From NCBI GenBank assembly GCA_008932935.1, contig WBXD01000002.1:1-44159 (forward strand): a stretch of 44,159 nucleotides of DNA, written 5' to 3'. The stretch comes from Verrucomicrobiota bacterium (GTDB lineage: Bacteria > Verrucomicrobiota > Verrucomicrobiia > Verrucomicrobiales > Akkermansiaceae). Of the stretch, positions 1-9,363 are shown in pieces (positions within the stretch are counted from its first letter, which is position 1; every line of letters starts with the position of its first letter). Made by a program: the position numbers and the translations under genes. Below the pieces are notes generated by a model, which worked only from the letters and a program-made list of their open reading frames with translations, was not told the DNA's origin and did not search any database.

Positions 1-183
1 CGTGGGAGCCGCGTCTCGCGGCGCGTGCCAAGTGGCGCGGGCCGGGCGTGGAGAATGCGCCGGGCGTGGCACAAGGTGCATTCACTTGCGCACGGGCGCT
101 GCGGCCAGAGGCACGCAGCAACGTAAGCGCTCAATAGACGGCCACTAGCCACGCGGGGGCATAGGTAGCATACATAGTTGCGT

Positions 184-408
184 ATGCAATCTACATCATC
201 CGAACCAGCTCCCTCCGATTCCTCCATCATCCGCGCCGGCAGCGACGGCCGACTGCGCTTCACCCCGGCCCAACGCCAGGATCTGCTGGACGCCTTCGAC
301 CGCAGCGGCCTGACCGCCATGGCGTTCGCCCGCGGTCACGGTGTCTGCTATCAGACGTTCATCGCCTGGCAGCGCAAACGCCGGGAACAGGCGACCGATA
401 CAAGGTGA
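184..408 (+). pseudogene. tnpA: IS66-type accessory protein TnpA, 3'-truncated remnant
   Basis: The product is about 74 residues. Its central part (RFTPAQRQDLLDAF, then a helix-turn-helix-like stretch ending YQTFIAWQRKRRE) resembles the start of the small TnpA protein of IS66-family elements, a DNA-binding accessory to the transposase. IS66 TnpA is normally longer, with a basic C-terminal half; here the frame stops at a TGA inside the first copy of a 30-bp tandem repeat. No tnpB or DDE transposase follows, because the next gene is an unrelated kinase on the other strand. I start at the ATG at 184 rather than the in-frame TTG at 178. It is best read as the left-over 5' end of an insertion sequence. 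The family call rests on motif memory only. The GC-rich 183 bases upstream show no gene. Confidence 0.55.
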
Positions 409-456
409 CAGATAAATAGTCGATAGGATACAAGGTGACAGATAAATAGTCGATAG
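397..456. repeat. Two perfect tandem copies of a 30-bp unit
   Basis: The unit begins GATACAAGGTGACAG and ends TAGTCGATAG. Copies are 397-426 and 427-456, with no mismatch. The first copy supplies the stop codon of the tnpA remnant, and the array ends 32 bp before the stop codon of the kinase on the opposite strand. It may be a scar of element decay or slippage. It is far more AT-rich than its surroundings. Confidence 0.9.
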
Positions 457-488
457 CAGCAGAACAGGTCGGCTTGCAGCGGGCTGGC

Positions 489-2702
489 TCACTTTTTATG
501 AGCGGCGCGGGCGTGGGCGAGCTGGGCATTTTCGGCGGGTGAATTGGCGCAGCTGGCGAGCAAATCCCAGAGTTTGAGGTTGCTTGCCGGGGTGCGCGTC
601 CGCTGCGGGTTGGCAAGGAAGCGGACGCAGGCATCCAACACCAACGCCCGCGATGGGGAGTCGCTGAGTTTTCCTAGATAGTCGATGAGCCGTTCAAACA
701 TGCTATCGTCAGGCCATGCGGCCAGGGCCATAGCGGCGGCGAGTTGCTCGTTTTTATCGGAGGCGGCGAGGGCGGCGGTGACGGTGGCGGCGGCTTTCAC
801 CCCGCCAACGCAGCCCTGCAGGCGGATGAGCGCATATTTGACCTCAGGATGGTTGGCGGTGGTGAGCGAGCTGCTCACTGTGATGCCGAGCGATAGGCGA
901 CGGCTGGATTTTTCAAGAATGGCTGCGGCAGCATCCTCGGCGGCCTGGCGGATGGCGGGATTGCCGGAGGACCCGAGGATATCGATGAATGTGGCGAAGT
1001 CGTTGTCGGTGGCGAGGCTGCGGCAAACCATGATGGCGGCGTGGGCGGCTACGGTGTTGGTGGTGTTACGGCAGAACTCGAGGAGGGGAGGGACGACGGC
1101 CGGGTTCCTGCGTTTACCCAAGACCTCGAGCAACTGCGTGTCGTAGTGGTCGTTGGTGGAGTGTTTGATGAGGAAAGCCACAATCAGGTCATCCACGTCC
1201 ACCTCGCTGCCCTGCGCGGCCTTGGCATAACGCAGGGCCAAATACACCCGGGCCGGGGTCTTGGTTGCGGCCGGGGTCAAGGTGGCTTTGAGCAGGATGC
1301 CAACCGAGTCTTGGGTGACGCTGAGTTCTTTCTCAGTGTCCGGGACCTTTCTGGCATCTTCCAAGGCGGCGGCTCGCAGCATGCCGGTGAGGGCCGCCAT
1401 CTGTGGGCTCGGAGTTTTCATGACCAAAGCCACCAGCACCAACACAATCGCCACCACGGGCGCTATCGCAATTTTGGTCTGCTTGCTCAACGGACGACGT
1501 TTCGGTGCCGCCAGCGCTGCGTGCTCCGGGTGCATGGCAGCAACGTGGCCCGCGCCAAGCGCCTTGGCCACCAGCGGGCCGAGCGCTGCTTGCGGGATGG
1601 GGGTGGGCTTGGGAGCTGGCCTCAAGCGGGGGGCTGGCGGGGGGGCTGGGGGCACCGGCGGCAGTACCGGCGGCGGCGGCGGCGGTGGCGGTGGCGGTGA
1701 GGCGTGAACGCTCGGCTTGGAGCCTTCCGGGGGCAGCAGCGGCAGGGGTGCGGTTTGGGTGCGCGGAGCTTCGAGCATGGCGGCCCCTGGCGCAACGGCC
1801 CCCGGGCTGATTGCACGGGGCATGCGGATCAGGCCGGTCGCCGACAGCGCGGACGTGGTTCGCATGGCCGAGGCTCCGGCATGGGCGTTTTGCAGGAATA
1901 CTTTGAGGGATTCGCGGGCATTTTGAGGGCGATCGGTGGTGAGCCGGTTGAGGTGCCACATCACCCAGTCGCAAGCCCACAGCGGAATGTCCGGACGCAC
2001 TTCCTGCAAAGGAATGACTTCGTGGTGCAGGTGGGCGGTCATCACTTGCAGCCCAGTGTCCCCATTGAACGGATAGATCCCAGCCAGCGCGTTGTAGTAA
2101 ACGCAGCCGATGGAATACATATCCGAGCGCATATCCAGCCGGGTACGCTCGAAATGCTCCGGGCACATGAAAAATATCGAGCCATAGACTGCCTCCGCAT
2201 TTTCCAGATGGTCCAACGCGCTGGCCCCGGCGAGGTGGGCCAGCCCGAAATCGACGATTTTCACTTGGAACCTGCCGGAGGGCAGCCAGGTGAGCATGAG
2301 GTTCCCGGGCTTGAGGTCGCGGTGGATCAGATTGAGTTCCTGGGCGGCGATGAGTGCTTCCTGGGTTTGCAGGGCGAGTTCGCGAAAGTCCGGCCAAGTC
2401 AGCGGTGCCCGCTCGATGAGTTCATCGAGCGTCTTGCCGCTGATCAATTCCATGACCACATAGGGTCCTTCTGCGTCCGAACCGACGTCGTACACGGTGA
2501 CGATATGTGGATGTTGCAGCGAGGCGAGGGCTCCGGCTTCCTTGACGATTTGTTGCGAGGTGGCTTGTTGCAGGGCACCTTCGCCTTCTTGTTGGATGCG
2601 CTTGATGGCCACTTCGCGGTTCATCCGCATGTCGTAGGCCCGAAACACCGCGCCCATCCCACCTTGGCCAATCTTTTCCCGGATTTCGTAGCGCTCTTCC
2701 AT
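489..2702 (-). CDS. Membrane-anchored Ser/Thr protein kinase with periplasmic HEAT-like domain
   Basis: This is a 737-residue Hanks-type kinase. The kinase domain (about 1-270) shows the glycine loop GQGGMGAVF (12-20), the ATP-binding Lys in VAIKR (K34), the catalytic loop HRDLKPGN (127-134), DFG (151-153) and CPE (180-182) in place of APE. All catalytic residues are present, so it should be active. A proline-rich tether follows (about 336-371, including a run of eleven prolines), then one membrane helix (about 411-428). The C-terminal region of about 300 residues has alternating Ala/Leu-rich helices like HEAT repeats and should lie outside the inner membrane, possibly as a sensor or partner-binding surface. 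The gene lies 57 bp downstream of the AraC-type regulator on the same strand. Substrates cannot be guessed. The kinase call is firm; the HEAT assignment is by eye. Confidence 0.93.
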   Translation of the reverse strand: MEERYEIREKIGQGGMGAVFRAYDMRMNREVAIKRIQQEGEGALQQATSQQIVKEAGALASLQHPHIVTVYDVGSDAEGPYVVMELISGKTLDELIERAPLTWPDFRELALQTQEALIAAQELNLIHRDLKPGNLMLTWLPSGRFQVKIVDFGLAHLAGASALDHLENAEAVYGSIFFMCPEHFERTRLDMRSDMYSIGCVYYNALAGIYPFNGDTGLQVMTAHLHHEVIPLQEVRPDIPLWACDWVMWHLNRLTTDRPQNARESLKVFLQNAHAGASAMRTTSALSATGLIRMPRAISPGAVAPGAAMLEAPRTQTAPLPLLPPEGSKPSVHASPPPPPPPPPPVLPPVPPAPPPAPRLRPAPKPTPIPQAALGPLVAKALGAGHVAAMHPEHAALAAPKRRPLSKQTKIAIAPVVAIVLVLVALVMKTPSPQMAALTGMLRAAALEDARKVPDTEKELSVTQDSVGILLKATLTPAATKTPARVYLALRYAKAAQGSEVDVDDLIVAFLIKHSTNDHYDTQLLEVLGKRRNPAVVPPLLEFCRNTTNTVAAHAAIMVCRSLATDNDFATFIDILGSSGNPAIRQAAEDAAAAILEKSSRRLSLGITVSSSLTTANHPEVKYALIRLQGCVGGVKAAATVTAALAASDKNEQLAAAMALAAWPDDSMFERLIDYLGKLSDSPSRALVLDACVRFLANPQRTRTPASNLKLWDLLASCANSPAENAQLAHARAAHKK

Positions 2703-2759
2703 GGGCCGGGTGATGGGTTAGGGAAATTTAGCGGGGTTGGCAGCGGGCAAGGCCCCGCC

Positions 2760-3683
2760 CTACGAGGCCGCGAGTTCGAGCCTCTGACGCCGGTACTGGG
2801 TGGGCGAAACCTTCGCGATCCGGGCGAAGCTGCGGTTAAATTGTGACAACGATTGGTAGCCGACGAGGAAGGCGATTTCCGAGATGCGTACTTCGGGACG
2901 CAGCAACTCGCGCTTGGCCCAATCAATGCGGCAGCGATTCACATAATCGGTGAGCGTCAAGCCGATTGACTCCTTGAAAAGTCGGCAAAAATGCGATTCG
3001 CTCAAGCCGGCGGCGCGTGCCACCTGGCCCAGCGGCAGCGGTTGATCGACGTTGGCGTGGATGAATTTGCGGGCGCGGACAATGGCTACCGGTTCGCTGC
3101 CTTCATCGATGATAGCCAGTGATTCCGCCTGCTTGCTGAGTTGTTCGGCGAAGGTTTGCAAGAGGGTGATCATGCTGTCGTAGCGTTGCGGTTCGACCGC
3201 ACGAGTGTTCAGGTAAGCGCTCTTGAGTTGGCTGATAGAGGACTCACTGAGCGTCTTGCGGCCCAGCGAGCCGAGCATTGCGGTGAATTGGGCTTCGCTT
3301 GGCACTTTGGTGAAAACCTGCCCGGTTTTCAAAAAGCCCACGACGGAGGCACCCAATTTGACTGGCACGGCGGTGGCGCAAAGACCGGCAAAACAATTGC
3401 AGGTGGAGGGGCCATGGACTGCCGCCTCGTGCATGAGGCGGCGGTTGGTTTCGCAGCAGGCGGGGCAGGCATTACCGCCCAGGTTGAGGGCTTCGCAAAA
3501 CGGACTGCCGTTGACCGTGTTGTCGTCCAGCTTCCAATGATCGGCATCCGCGGAGACCAGGCGCAGCGGCAGGCCGGTGGTGAGCCGAAATGCATCCTGG
3601 TAAATCTTGAAGCGCTCGGATTGAAGAATCCTATCCAGCAGCGAATTTTCAAAGGATTTATGAGCGTGGATGGTAGCCGTCAT
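2760..3683 (-). CDS. AraC-family regulator with N-terminal PocR-type sensory domain
   Basis: This 307-residue protein has two recognisable parts. Residues about 15-130 resemble the PocR ligand-binding domain, with the family's conserved cysteines (C63, the CPACC cluster at 73-77, and C95, C97 and C102 in CNCFAGLC) that probably bind a metal or small ligand. Residues about 202-301 form the double helix-turn-helix of AraC regulators (LGQVARAAGLSESHFCRLFKE, then ISEIAFLVGYQSLSQFNRSFARI). PocR domains are known from propanediol and related regulators, but no such catabolic genes are nearby. It is followed by the kinase gene after 57 bp and preceded by the P-type ATPase gene after 51 bp, all on the minus strand, so a three-gene transcript is possible. 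The ligand is unknown. The start is an ATG. Confidence 0.88.
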   Translation of the reverse strand: MTATIHAHKSFENSLLDRILQSERFKIYQDAFRLTTGLPLRLVSADADHWKLDDNTVNGSPFCEALNLGGNACPACCETNRRLMHEAAVHGPSTCNCFAGLCATAVPVKLGASVVGFLKTGQVFTKVPSEAQFTAMLGSLGRKTLSESSISQLKSAYLNTRAVEPQRYDSMITLLQTFAEQLSKQAESLAIIDEGSEPVAIVRARKFIHANVDQPLPLGQVARAAGLSESHFCRLFKESIGLTLTDYVNRCRIDWAKRELLRPEVRISEIAFLVGYQSLSQFNRSFARIAKVSPTQYRRQRLELAAS

Positions 3684-3734
3684 ATCGTTCTCGAAGATTG
3701 TCCTTAGTGAGGCTAGAGAATGGATTGCGCTTTT

Positions 3735-6119
3735 TCAATCATTCTTCGCAGCAATTGCCCGAAAAATTGTCGCTACTAGTAAAATCGAAACAATCGAGCT
3801 CAGCGGCATCAGGATAGCCGCCAGCAACGGGCTCATCCGCCCGTTCATTGCGAAGCTGACGGTGGTGATGTTATAGACCAAGGCGAAGCCAAAGGCGGAG
3901 CGGACAGCGATGGCGCGGGTGGCAGCCGTTTGGAGCAGCGGTGGCAAAAATCCCAACCCAGCTCCCAAGGTGTAAAAATCCGCCTTGGACTCCAGCAAAC
4001 TGCGATCCACCACTGGCGTGCCCGTCACCAGCGCGGCATCGAAAGCAAGCGCATCATTGGCCCCGTCGCCCAGATAGAGCGTATCTTGGCGGCTGACGAG
4101 GCTGACGCGGCGGGACTTTTCTTCGGGAGAAAGCCCGCCGTGGGCGTGCGCGGCGGGCAGGCCCAGGGCTTGTGCCATGCTGGCGACCTTGGCCGGATGA
4201 TCGCCCGAAAGAATATACAGCGCCAGACCGCGGCGTTCCAAGCGCCGCAGCATGGCCGTGGCGCCGGGTCGCAGGGCTTCGCTGAACTGAAATGACGCCA
4301 CCCAATGGGCGTCCAAGCGCAATTCGCTGCCCGCCGTGGTAGCGGCGGCCGCCCCCGTCGCATCCATCCCCGACCATCCAGCCCGGCCCAGCGACCAGCG
4401 ACCCGCCGGCGAGTTGAGCGCCACGCCAAGTCCGGCAAACTCCTCGGGCACGGCGCCGGGGTGCTGTGCCAGCAACTTTTGTCCTCGCATGCCCAAGGCT
4501 TCGAGCAAGGTCCGCGCCACCGGATGCAGTGAGCCGCGCGTCAGTTGGGCCAAGGCCAGCGCGGCGGCCTCATCCAACTGCGCCACAGCCTCCGGATTTT
4601 CCAGCACCGGCCGCTCCAAGGTGAGAGTTCCAGTTTTGTCAAACACCACCTTGCGCACCCGCCGCAACCGCTGCCATACACCGGCCGTTCGCACATACAC
4701 GCCGAGCCGCTCCATCGCCGTGGCCGCTAGGTCGTCTGCCAGTGGAATCGACAGTCCCAGCGCGCAAGGACAAGACACCACAAACACTGAGATCATCGCC
4801 TGCAAGCCTGTCAACCCAGCCCCCTTCGCACTCCAATACCCCAAGGCCGCCACTCCCAGCACCAGCACCACGATCAGGTAATTCCGCAGCAGCCGGGCCA
4901 AGCCCGGCGACCCACGTTCCCCCGCCAGTGGTGCCGTCAACTTCGCCAGCAGTGAGTCCTCCCAACGCTCGCTCGCCTCCACCGCTGCCGGCACCCGGCT
5001 CAGCAAGATCGCCCCCGCCGGCAAGCGCGAGCCCGCCACAAACCGCTGCGGCACCGCCTCGCCGTGAATCCACTCTAGTGAAAAATCCGCCTCGCCGGTC
5101 ACCATCACCCCGCTGACCGGTAGGGCTTGCCCTGGACCTAGCAAAAACCTCAGGCCGGGCGCAAGCGCCTCCCGGCCGACCATGGCCCCGCCTTGATCCA
5201 AAAGTGGCAACGCATCGGGCACCGGTTGTCGCCGCACCAGCCGGCGGCGGTTTTTCTCCACCGCAGAAGTCTGCAAATAGCGCCCGCTCAACATTAAAAA
5301 CACGAAAACCGACACGAAATCGAAGTATACCAGCCGCTCGTATTTCATGATCCAGCCGCCAATGGAAGCCGCGTAAGCCGCGAGCAAGCCCAGGGCGATG
5401 GGCATGTCAATGTGCAGGCTGCCCGCCCGCAGCGAGCGCCACGCGCGCTCCATGAAGTAGCCGCCGCCGGCCAACATCGACAAGGTTGCCGATGTCAAGG
5501 CAATCAAGCGGAACACTGCGGCAAATTCAAAATCCGCGGGCATATCCAAATACACCGGCAGGGTGAACGCCATCGTGTTGAGAGCAAACGCCCCGCACAA
5601 GCCGATGCGTGCCGCCAAGCGCATCCGTTCATGATCCCCGCTCACCGCGCCCGCCGGAGCCGCCACATAGCCAAACTGACACAACTCGCGCAAGTAGCCC
5701 ACCAACTCACAGTGCGTCGGCACCCATTCCAAGTACAGACGTCCGCTGGATGGGTTGGCTGCGGCCCGGACCGCACCGGCGTGGCGGACAAAGAGTTTTT
5801 CCACCAACCAGACACAGCCGACACAGGAAATGCCTTCCAAAGACAACTCCATGTGCGCCGCTTCCCCCTGTTGCAACGCTCTGCGCTCCGCCTCCGCCAT
5901 CTTCCCATCCAACCAGGAAAAATCATGCTCCTCAAACGGACGACTCCTCACCGGGGTCACCGCCAGCCCAAGCTTGAGGTCATAATATTGTTCAAACCCG
6001 TTCTCTGCTATCATCGCCGCCACATACTCGCAGCCCCGGCAACAATACCGCTCCACTGCGCCTTTTTGCCGCGCATATTCCGTCCCGCAATGCTCACAAC
6101 TGGCCACCGCCGCCACCAT
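3735..6119 (-). CDS. ccoI: Copper-type P1B ATPase, CcoI/FixI-like
   Basis: This heavy-metal-translocating P-type ATPase has 794 residues from the ATG at 6119. I prefer that start over the in-frame TTG at 6149 because GAGGGA lies about 9 nt before the ATG. In order it has an N-terminal Cys-rich metal-binding segment (CEHCGTEY, then CCRGC) typical of FixI/CcoI, a heavy-metal-associated domain with CVGC (about 99-102), membrane helices, the CPC ion-binding motif (about 450-452), the phosphorylation motif DKTGT (494-498), a SLHP nucleotide-site motif and GDGAND (684-689). CcoI exports copper for assembly of cbb3-type cytochrome oxidase, but no cco/fix genes lie in this window. The actuator loop reads HGE (about 352-354) where P-type ATPases have TGE. 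A general Cu(I) exporter (CopA) is the alternative, but the N-terminal Cys block favours CcoI. Confidence 0.87.
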   Translation of the reverse strand: MVAAVASCEHCGTEYARQKGAVERYCCRGCEYVAAMIAENGFEQYYDLKLGLAVTPVRSRPFEEHDFSWLDGKMAEAERRALQQGEAAHMELSLEGISCVGCVWLVEKLFVRHAGAVRAAANPSSGRLYLEWVPTHCELVGYLRELCQFGYVAAPAGAVSGDHERMRLAARIGLCGAFALNTMAFTLPVYLDMPADFEFAAVFRLIALTSATLSMLAGGGYFMERAWRSLRAGSLHIDMPIALGLLAAYAASIGGWIMKYERLVYFDFVSVFVFLMLSGRYLQTSAVEKNRRRLVRRQPVPDALPLLDQGGAMVGREALAPGLRFLLGPGQALPVSGVMVTGEADFSLEWIHGEAVPQRFVAGSRLPAGAILLSRVPAAVEASERWEDSLLAKLTAPLAGERGSPGLARLLRNYLIVVLVLGVAALGYWSAKGAGLTGLQAMISVFVVSCPCALGLSIPLADDLAATAMERLGVYVRTAGVWQRLRRVRKVVFDKTGTLTLERPVLENPEAVAQLDEAAALALAQLTRGSLHPVARTLLEALGMRGQKLLAQHPGAVPEEFAGLGVALNSPAGRWSLGRAGWSGMDATGAAAATTAGSELRLDAHWVASFQFSEALRPGATAMLRRLERRGLALYILSGDHPAKVASMAQALGLPAAHAHGGLSPEEKSRRVSLVSRQDTLYLGDGANDALAFDAALVTGTPVVDRSLLESKADFYTLGAGLGFLPPLLQTAATRAIAVRSAFGFALVYNITTVSFAMNGRMSPLLAAILMPLSSIVSILLVATIFRAIAAKND

Positions 6120-6215
6120 CACCCACGTTCCCTCGTCCTGCCAAGCCAACTCTGCAAATATTCCCGCTCACCGCTGCCGCATTTAAAGAGACCTCGGCGC
6201 TAGGCTCTTTGGTTC

Positions 6216-6374
6216 AATGTTGAATGTTGGCAGTTTTATCAGCGATGATTTTGCCAGTCGCGCGCTGAAAAATCGGTGGCTGCGCGCCCGGACAAGCCGC
6301 CGCAATGTTGAAAATTGGCGACTCCAGGGTTGAATCAGGTGCAGAAATGTTGCTAATTTGCGACTCTAGGGTTG
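6216..6374. repeat. Repeated AATGTTG motifs upstream of the EF-G gene
   Basis: The stretch 6120-6450 holds no gene I can support. It contains two imperfect direct copies of a 29-nt sequence, 6304-6332 and 6346-6374, offset by 42 nt and matching at 25 of 29 positions (both start AATGTTG and end AGGGTTG). A further pair of AATGTTG/AATGTTGG motifs lies near 6216-6230. They sit in the upstream region of the EF-G gene, so they could affect its transcription or be an eroded short-period repeat. Confidence 0.6.
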
Positions 6375-6450
6375 CCAAAACGCGGCTTCCGACTAGGAAT
6401 GCGCCCCAGCCACGCCGTACTGGCATGGCAATCCGTACCCCATCCACCGC

Positions 6451-8541
6451 ATGAAAGACCTCACCAAATACCGCAACATCGGCATTTTCGCCCACGTTGA
6501 CGCGGGCAAGACGACGACCACCGAACGCATTCTCAAGCTCACCGGCAAGATTCACAAAATGGGTGAGGTTCACGATGGTGCGGCCACCACCGACTTCATG
6601 GAGCAGGAGCAGGAACGCGGCATCACCATCCAGTCGGCCGCCACCACCTGCTTCTGGAAAGACTACCAGTTCAATATCATCGACACCCCGGGCCACGTCG
6701 ATTTCACCATCGAAGTGTACCGGTCGCTCAAGGTGCTCGACGGCGGCGTGGGCGTGTTTTGTGCCTCTGGCGGCGTCGAACCCCAGAGCGAAACCAACTG
6801 GCGCTATGCCACGGATTCGCACGTTTCCCGGATCATTTACGTCAACAAGATGGACCGCATCGGCGCGGATTACTACCGCGTGATCGACCAAGTCCAAAAC
6901 ATCCTCGGCTCCAAGCCGCTGGTGATGGTGCTGCCCATCGGGGTGGAAAACAGCTTCGTCGGCGTGGTGGATCTGCTCACCCGCAAATCCTACGTCTGGG
7001 ATGAAACCGGCCTGCCCGATAATTTCACCATCGGCGACGTGCCTGCGGACATGGTCGACAAGGTCGAGGAATTCCGCGCTATGCTGGTGGAAACCGCCGT
7101 CGAACAGGACGACGAGGTGATGGAAAAATACCTCGACGGCGAACAGCCCGATCTCGATACCCTCAAGCGTTGTATCCGCACAGGCACCATCAAGATGGAT
7201 TTCTTCCCGACCTATTGCGGGTCGTCATTCAAAAACAAAGGCGTCCAGAACATCCTCGACGCAGTTGTGGAATTCCTGCCCTGCCCCACCGAAGTGAAGC
7301 CACAACCCGAAGTGGACCTGGAAGGCAACCCGACCGGCGAGTATGCCATCGTGGATGTGACCAAGCCGTTCCGCGCCTTGGCCTTTAAGATCATGGACGA
7401 CAAGTTCGGAGCCCTGACCTTCACCCGCGTCTACTCCGGCGTGCTCAAGAAGGGCGACACAATCCTCAATACCTTCACTGGCAAGACCGAGCGCGTCGGA
7501 CGCATGGTGGAAATGCACGCCAACGACCGCACCGAAATTGACGTCGCCCAGGCCGGCGACATCATCGCCATCGTGGGCATGAAGAATGTGCAGACCGGCC
7601 ACACCCTGTGCGATGTGAACCGCCCGGCCACGCTGGAGCCAATGGTATTTCCAGAGCCGGTCATTTCCATTGCGGTGGCGGCCAAAGACCGCGCCAACGC
7701 CGAAAAACTCGGCATCGCCATCAGCAAAATGGTCAAGGAAGACCCGTCATTCCACGTCGAAACCGATGAGGAAACCAACGAGTTGATCCTCAAAGGCATG
7801 GGCGAGTTACACCTCGATATCAAAATCGACATCCTCAAGCGCACCCACAAGGTCGAGGTGAATGTCGGTGCCCCGCAGGTGGCTTATCGCGAAACCATCA
7901 CCAAGGCGATCAAGGACAGCTACACCCACAAGAAGCAAAGCGGTGGCTCCGGTCAGTTTGCCAAAATCGAGTACACCATCGAACCACTCGAGCCCGGCTC
8001 GGGCTTTGTGTTCGAAAGCGCCGTGGTCGGTGGCAATATCCCCAAGGAATACATCCCCGCCGTGGAAAAAGGCTTCCGCACCTCCATCACCAAGGGACCG
8101 CTCGCCGGATACCCCTGCTTGGATTTCAAAGTTACCCTCACCGACGGCGGTTTCCACGCGGTGGACTCGTCGTCCATCGCATTCGAAATCGCTGCCAAGG
8201 CCGCCTATCGCCAGACGATGCAAAAGGCCGGCCCGCACATCCTTGAGCCGATCATGAAGATCGACGTCTTCACCCCGGAAGCCCAGGTCGGTGACGTCAT
8301 TGGCGACCTCAACCGTCGCCGCGGCATGATCAAGAGCCAAGACACGGTGTTTCACGGCGTGCGGGTCAAGGCGGAAGCGCCGCTGAGTTCCATGTTCGGC
8401 TACATCGGCGACCTGCGCACCATGACCTCCGGGCGTGGCCAGTTCTCGATGGAGTTCCTGCAATACTCGCCCTGCCCGCGCAATATCTCCGAGGAAGTCA
8501 TCGCCGCCGCTAAGGCCCGCGAAGAAGCCCTCCGCAAGTAA
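6451..8541 (+). CDS. fusA: Elongation factor G, EF-G2-like paralogue type
   Basis: This translational GTPase (696 residues) catalyses ribosomal translocation and, with RRF, ribosome recycling. The GTPase motifs are all present: [12 protein letters not shown] (P-loop), the switch I stretch [14 protein letters not shown] and NKMD. Domains II-V follow at the usual length. Details such as the [20 protein letters not shown] stretch, [18 protein letters not shown], and the tail [22 protein letters not shown] recall the second EF-G (EF-G2) of Vibrio and relatives more than the str-operon EF-G. Consistent with that, no rpsL, rpsG or tuf gene is adjacent. The genome may therefore carry another EF-G. 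It ends 21 bp from the convergent TauE/SafE gene. No Shine-Dalgarno is visible before the ATG. The EF-G call is certain; the subtype rests on memory of family sequences. Confidence 0.95.
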   Translation: MKDLTKYRNIGIFAHVDAGKTTTTERILKLTGKIHKMGEVHDGAATTDFMEQEQERGITIQSAATTCFWKDYQFNIIDTPGHVDFTIEVYRSLKVLDGGVGVFCASGGVEPQSETNWRYATDSHVSRIIYVNKMDRIGADYYRVIDQVQNILGSKPLVMVLPIGVENSFVGVVDLLTRKSYVWDETGLPDNFTIGDVPADMVDKVEEFRAMLVETAVEQDDEVMEKYLDGEQPDLDTLKRCIRTGTIKMDFFPTYCGSSFKNKGVQNILDAVVEFLPCPTEVKPQPEVDLEGNPTGEYAIVDVTKPFRALAFKIMDDKFGALTFTRVYSGVLKKGDTILNTFTGKTERVGRMVEMHANDRTEIDVAQAGDIIAIVGMKNVQTGHTLCDVNRPATLEPMVFPEPVISIAVAAKDRANAEKLGIAISKMVKEDPSFHVETDEETNELILKGMGELHLDIKIDILKRTHKVEVNVGAPQVAYRETITKAIKDSYTHKKQSGGSGQFAKIEYTIEPLEPGSGFVFESAVVGGNIPKEYIPAVEKGFRTSITKGPLAGYPCLDFKVTLTDGGFHAVDSSSIAFEIAAKAAYRQTMQKAGPHILEPIMKIDVFTPEAQVGDVIGDLNRRRGMIKSQDTVFHGVRVKAEAPLSSMFGYIGDLRTMTSGRGQFSMEFLQYSPCPRNISEEVIAAAKAREEALRK

Positions 8542-8562
8542 CTCCTCCACCCACCAAGGCCA

Positions 8563-9336
8563 TCATGCCCATTGCCGGTAAAACATGATGGCCGCGATGG
8601 TAAAACCGATGAGCGTCACCGCGCGCCGCAGCAGCGGCCGCGGGAGCCGCTCCGACAGGCTGGCGCCCACGTAGTATCCTGCGAGGGCACCGCCGGCCAT
8701 CACCCCCGCCCGCGGCCAATCAACCATCCCGCTGGCCACGAACCACCCGGCAGCCACTACATTGATCAGCGCGCCAAGAACATTCTTGAGCGCGTTCATC
8801 TGCCGAATGTCGCTCAACCCAATAAGCCCCAGTGAGGCCAGCATCAAAATACCGATGCCGGCACCAAAGTAGCCGCCATACACGGCCACGCCAAACTGAA
8901 ATCCCACCGCCAACCACGGCGCAGGCGTGTGCCGCGGCATCGTGGCCAACCCAGCTGGGTTGAGCCATTTGCGGAGTGCCTCCTGCAACAAAAATAACAC
9001 TGTGGCAAACAGAATCAGATAGGGCACCAGCGAGCCGAACAGACGGTCGCCGCTGTGCGTGAGCAGCACACTGCCCAGCCAGCCGCCCACAATGCTCACC
9101 GGCACCAAGCGTGCGAGCCAGCGGCGAATGCTGCGAAGCTGGTTTTGAAAGCCAAGCAGACTGCCGGCTGTGCCGATGACCAACGCGGTGGTGCTAGTGG
9201 CGTTGGCAATCACCGGGCTGGTGCCAAACAACAACAGCACCGGAAACGTCACCAAGGTGCCGCCACCCGCCACCGCGTTGATCAGGCCCGCGGCGCCACC
9301 CGCCACCGCCAACGCAATTATTTCTATCCAGTCCAT
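8563..9336 (-). CDS. TauE/SafE (TSUP) family membrane permease
   Basis: A 257-residue polytopic membrane protein. It has the two pseudo-repeat signatures of the sulfite exporter TauE/SafE (formerly DUF81) family: GLINAVAGGGTLVTFPVLL near the N-terminus and VYGGYFGAGIGILMLASLGL in the second half, each followed by hydrophobic helices. Members export or import small sulfur-containing anions or organic acids across the inner membrane; the substrate here is unknown. It starts 27 bp after hppA ends on the same strand, so the two are probably cotranscribed. It converges on the EF-G gene. Length is normal and no key motif is missing. Confidence 0.88.
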   Translation of the reverse strand: MDWIEIIALAVAGGAAGLINAVAGGGTLVTFPVLLLFGTSPVIANATSTTALVIGTAGSLLGFQNQLRSIRRWLARLVPVSIVGGWLGSVLLTHSGDRLFGSLVPYLILFATVLFLLQEALRKWLNPAGLATMPRHTPAPWLAVGFQFGVAVYGGYFGAGIGILMLASLGLIGLSDIRQMNALKNVLGALINVVAAGWFVASGMVDWPRAGVMAGGALAGYYVGASLSERLPRPLLRRAVTLIGFTIAAIMFYRQWA

Positions 9337-9363
9337 AGCGGCGCGAGTGTGTTACTACTCAGC

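Noticed and set aside
6214-6897. 227-codon minus-strand frame
   Set aside because: It covers the EF-G leader and the antisense of the GTPase domain; no family resemblance, and EF-G is certain on the other strand.
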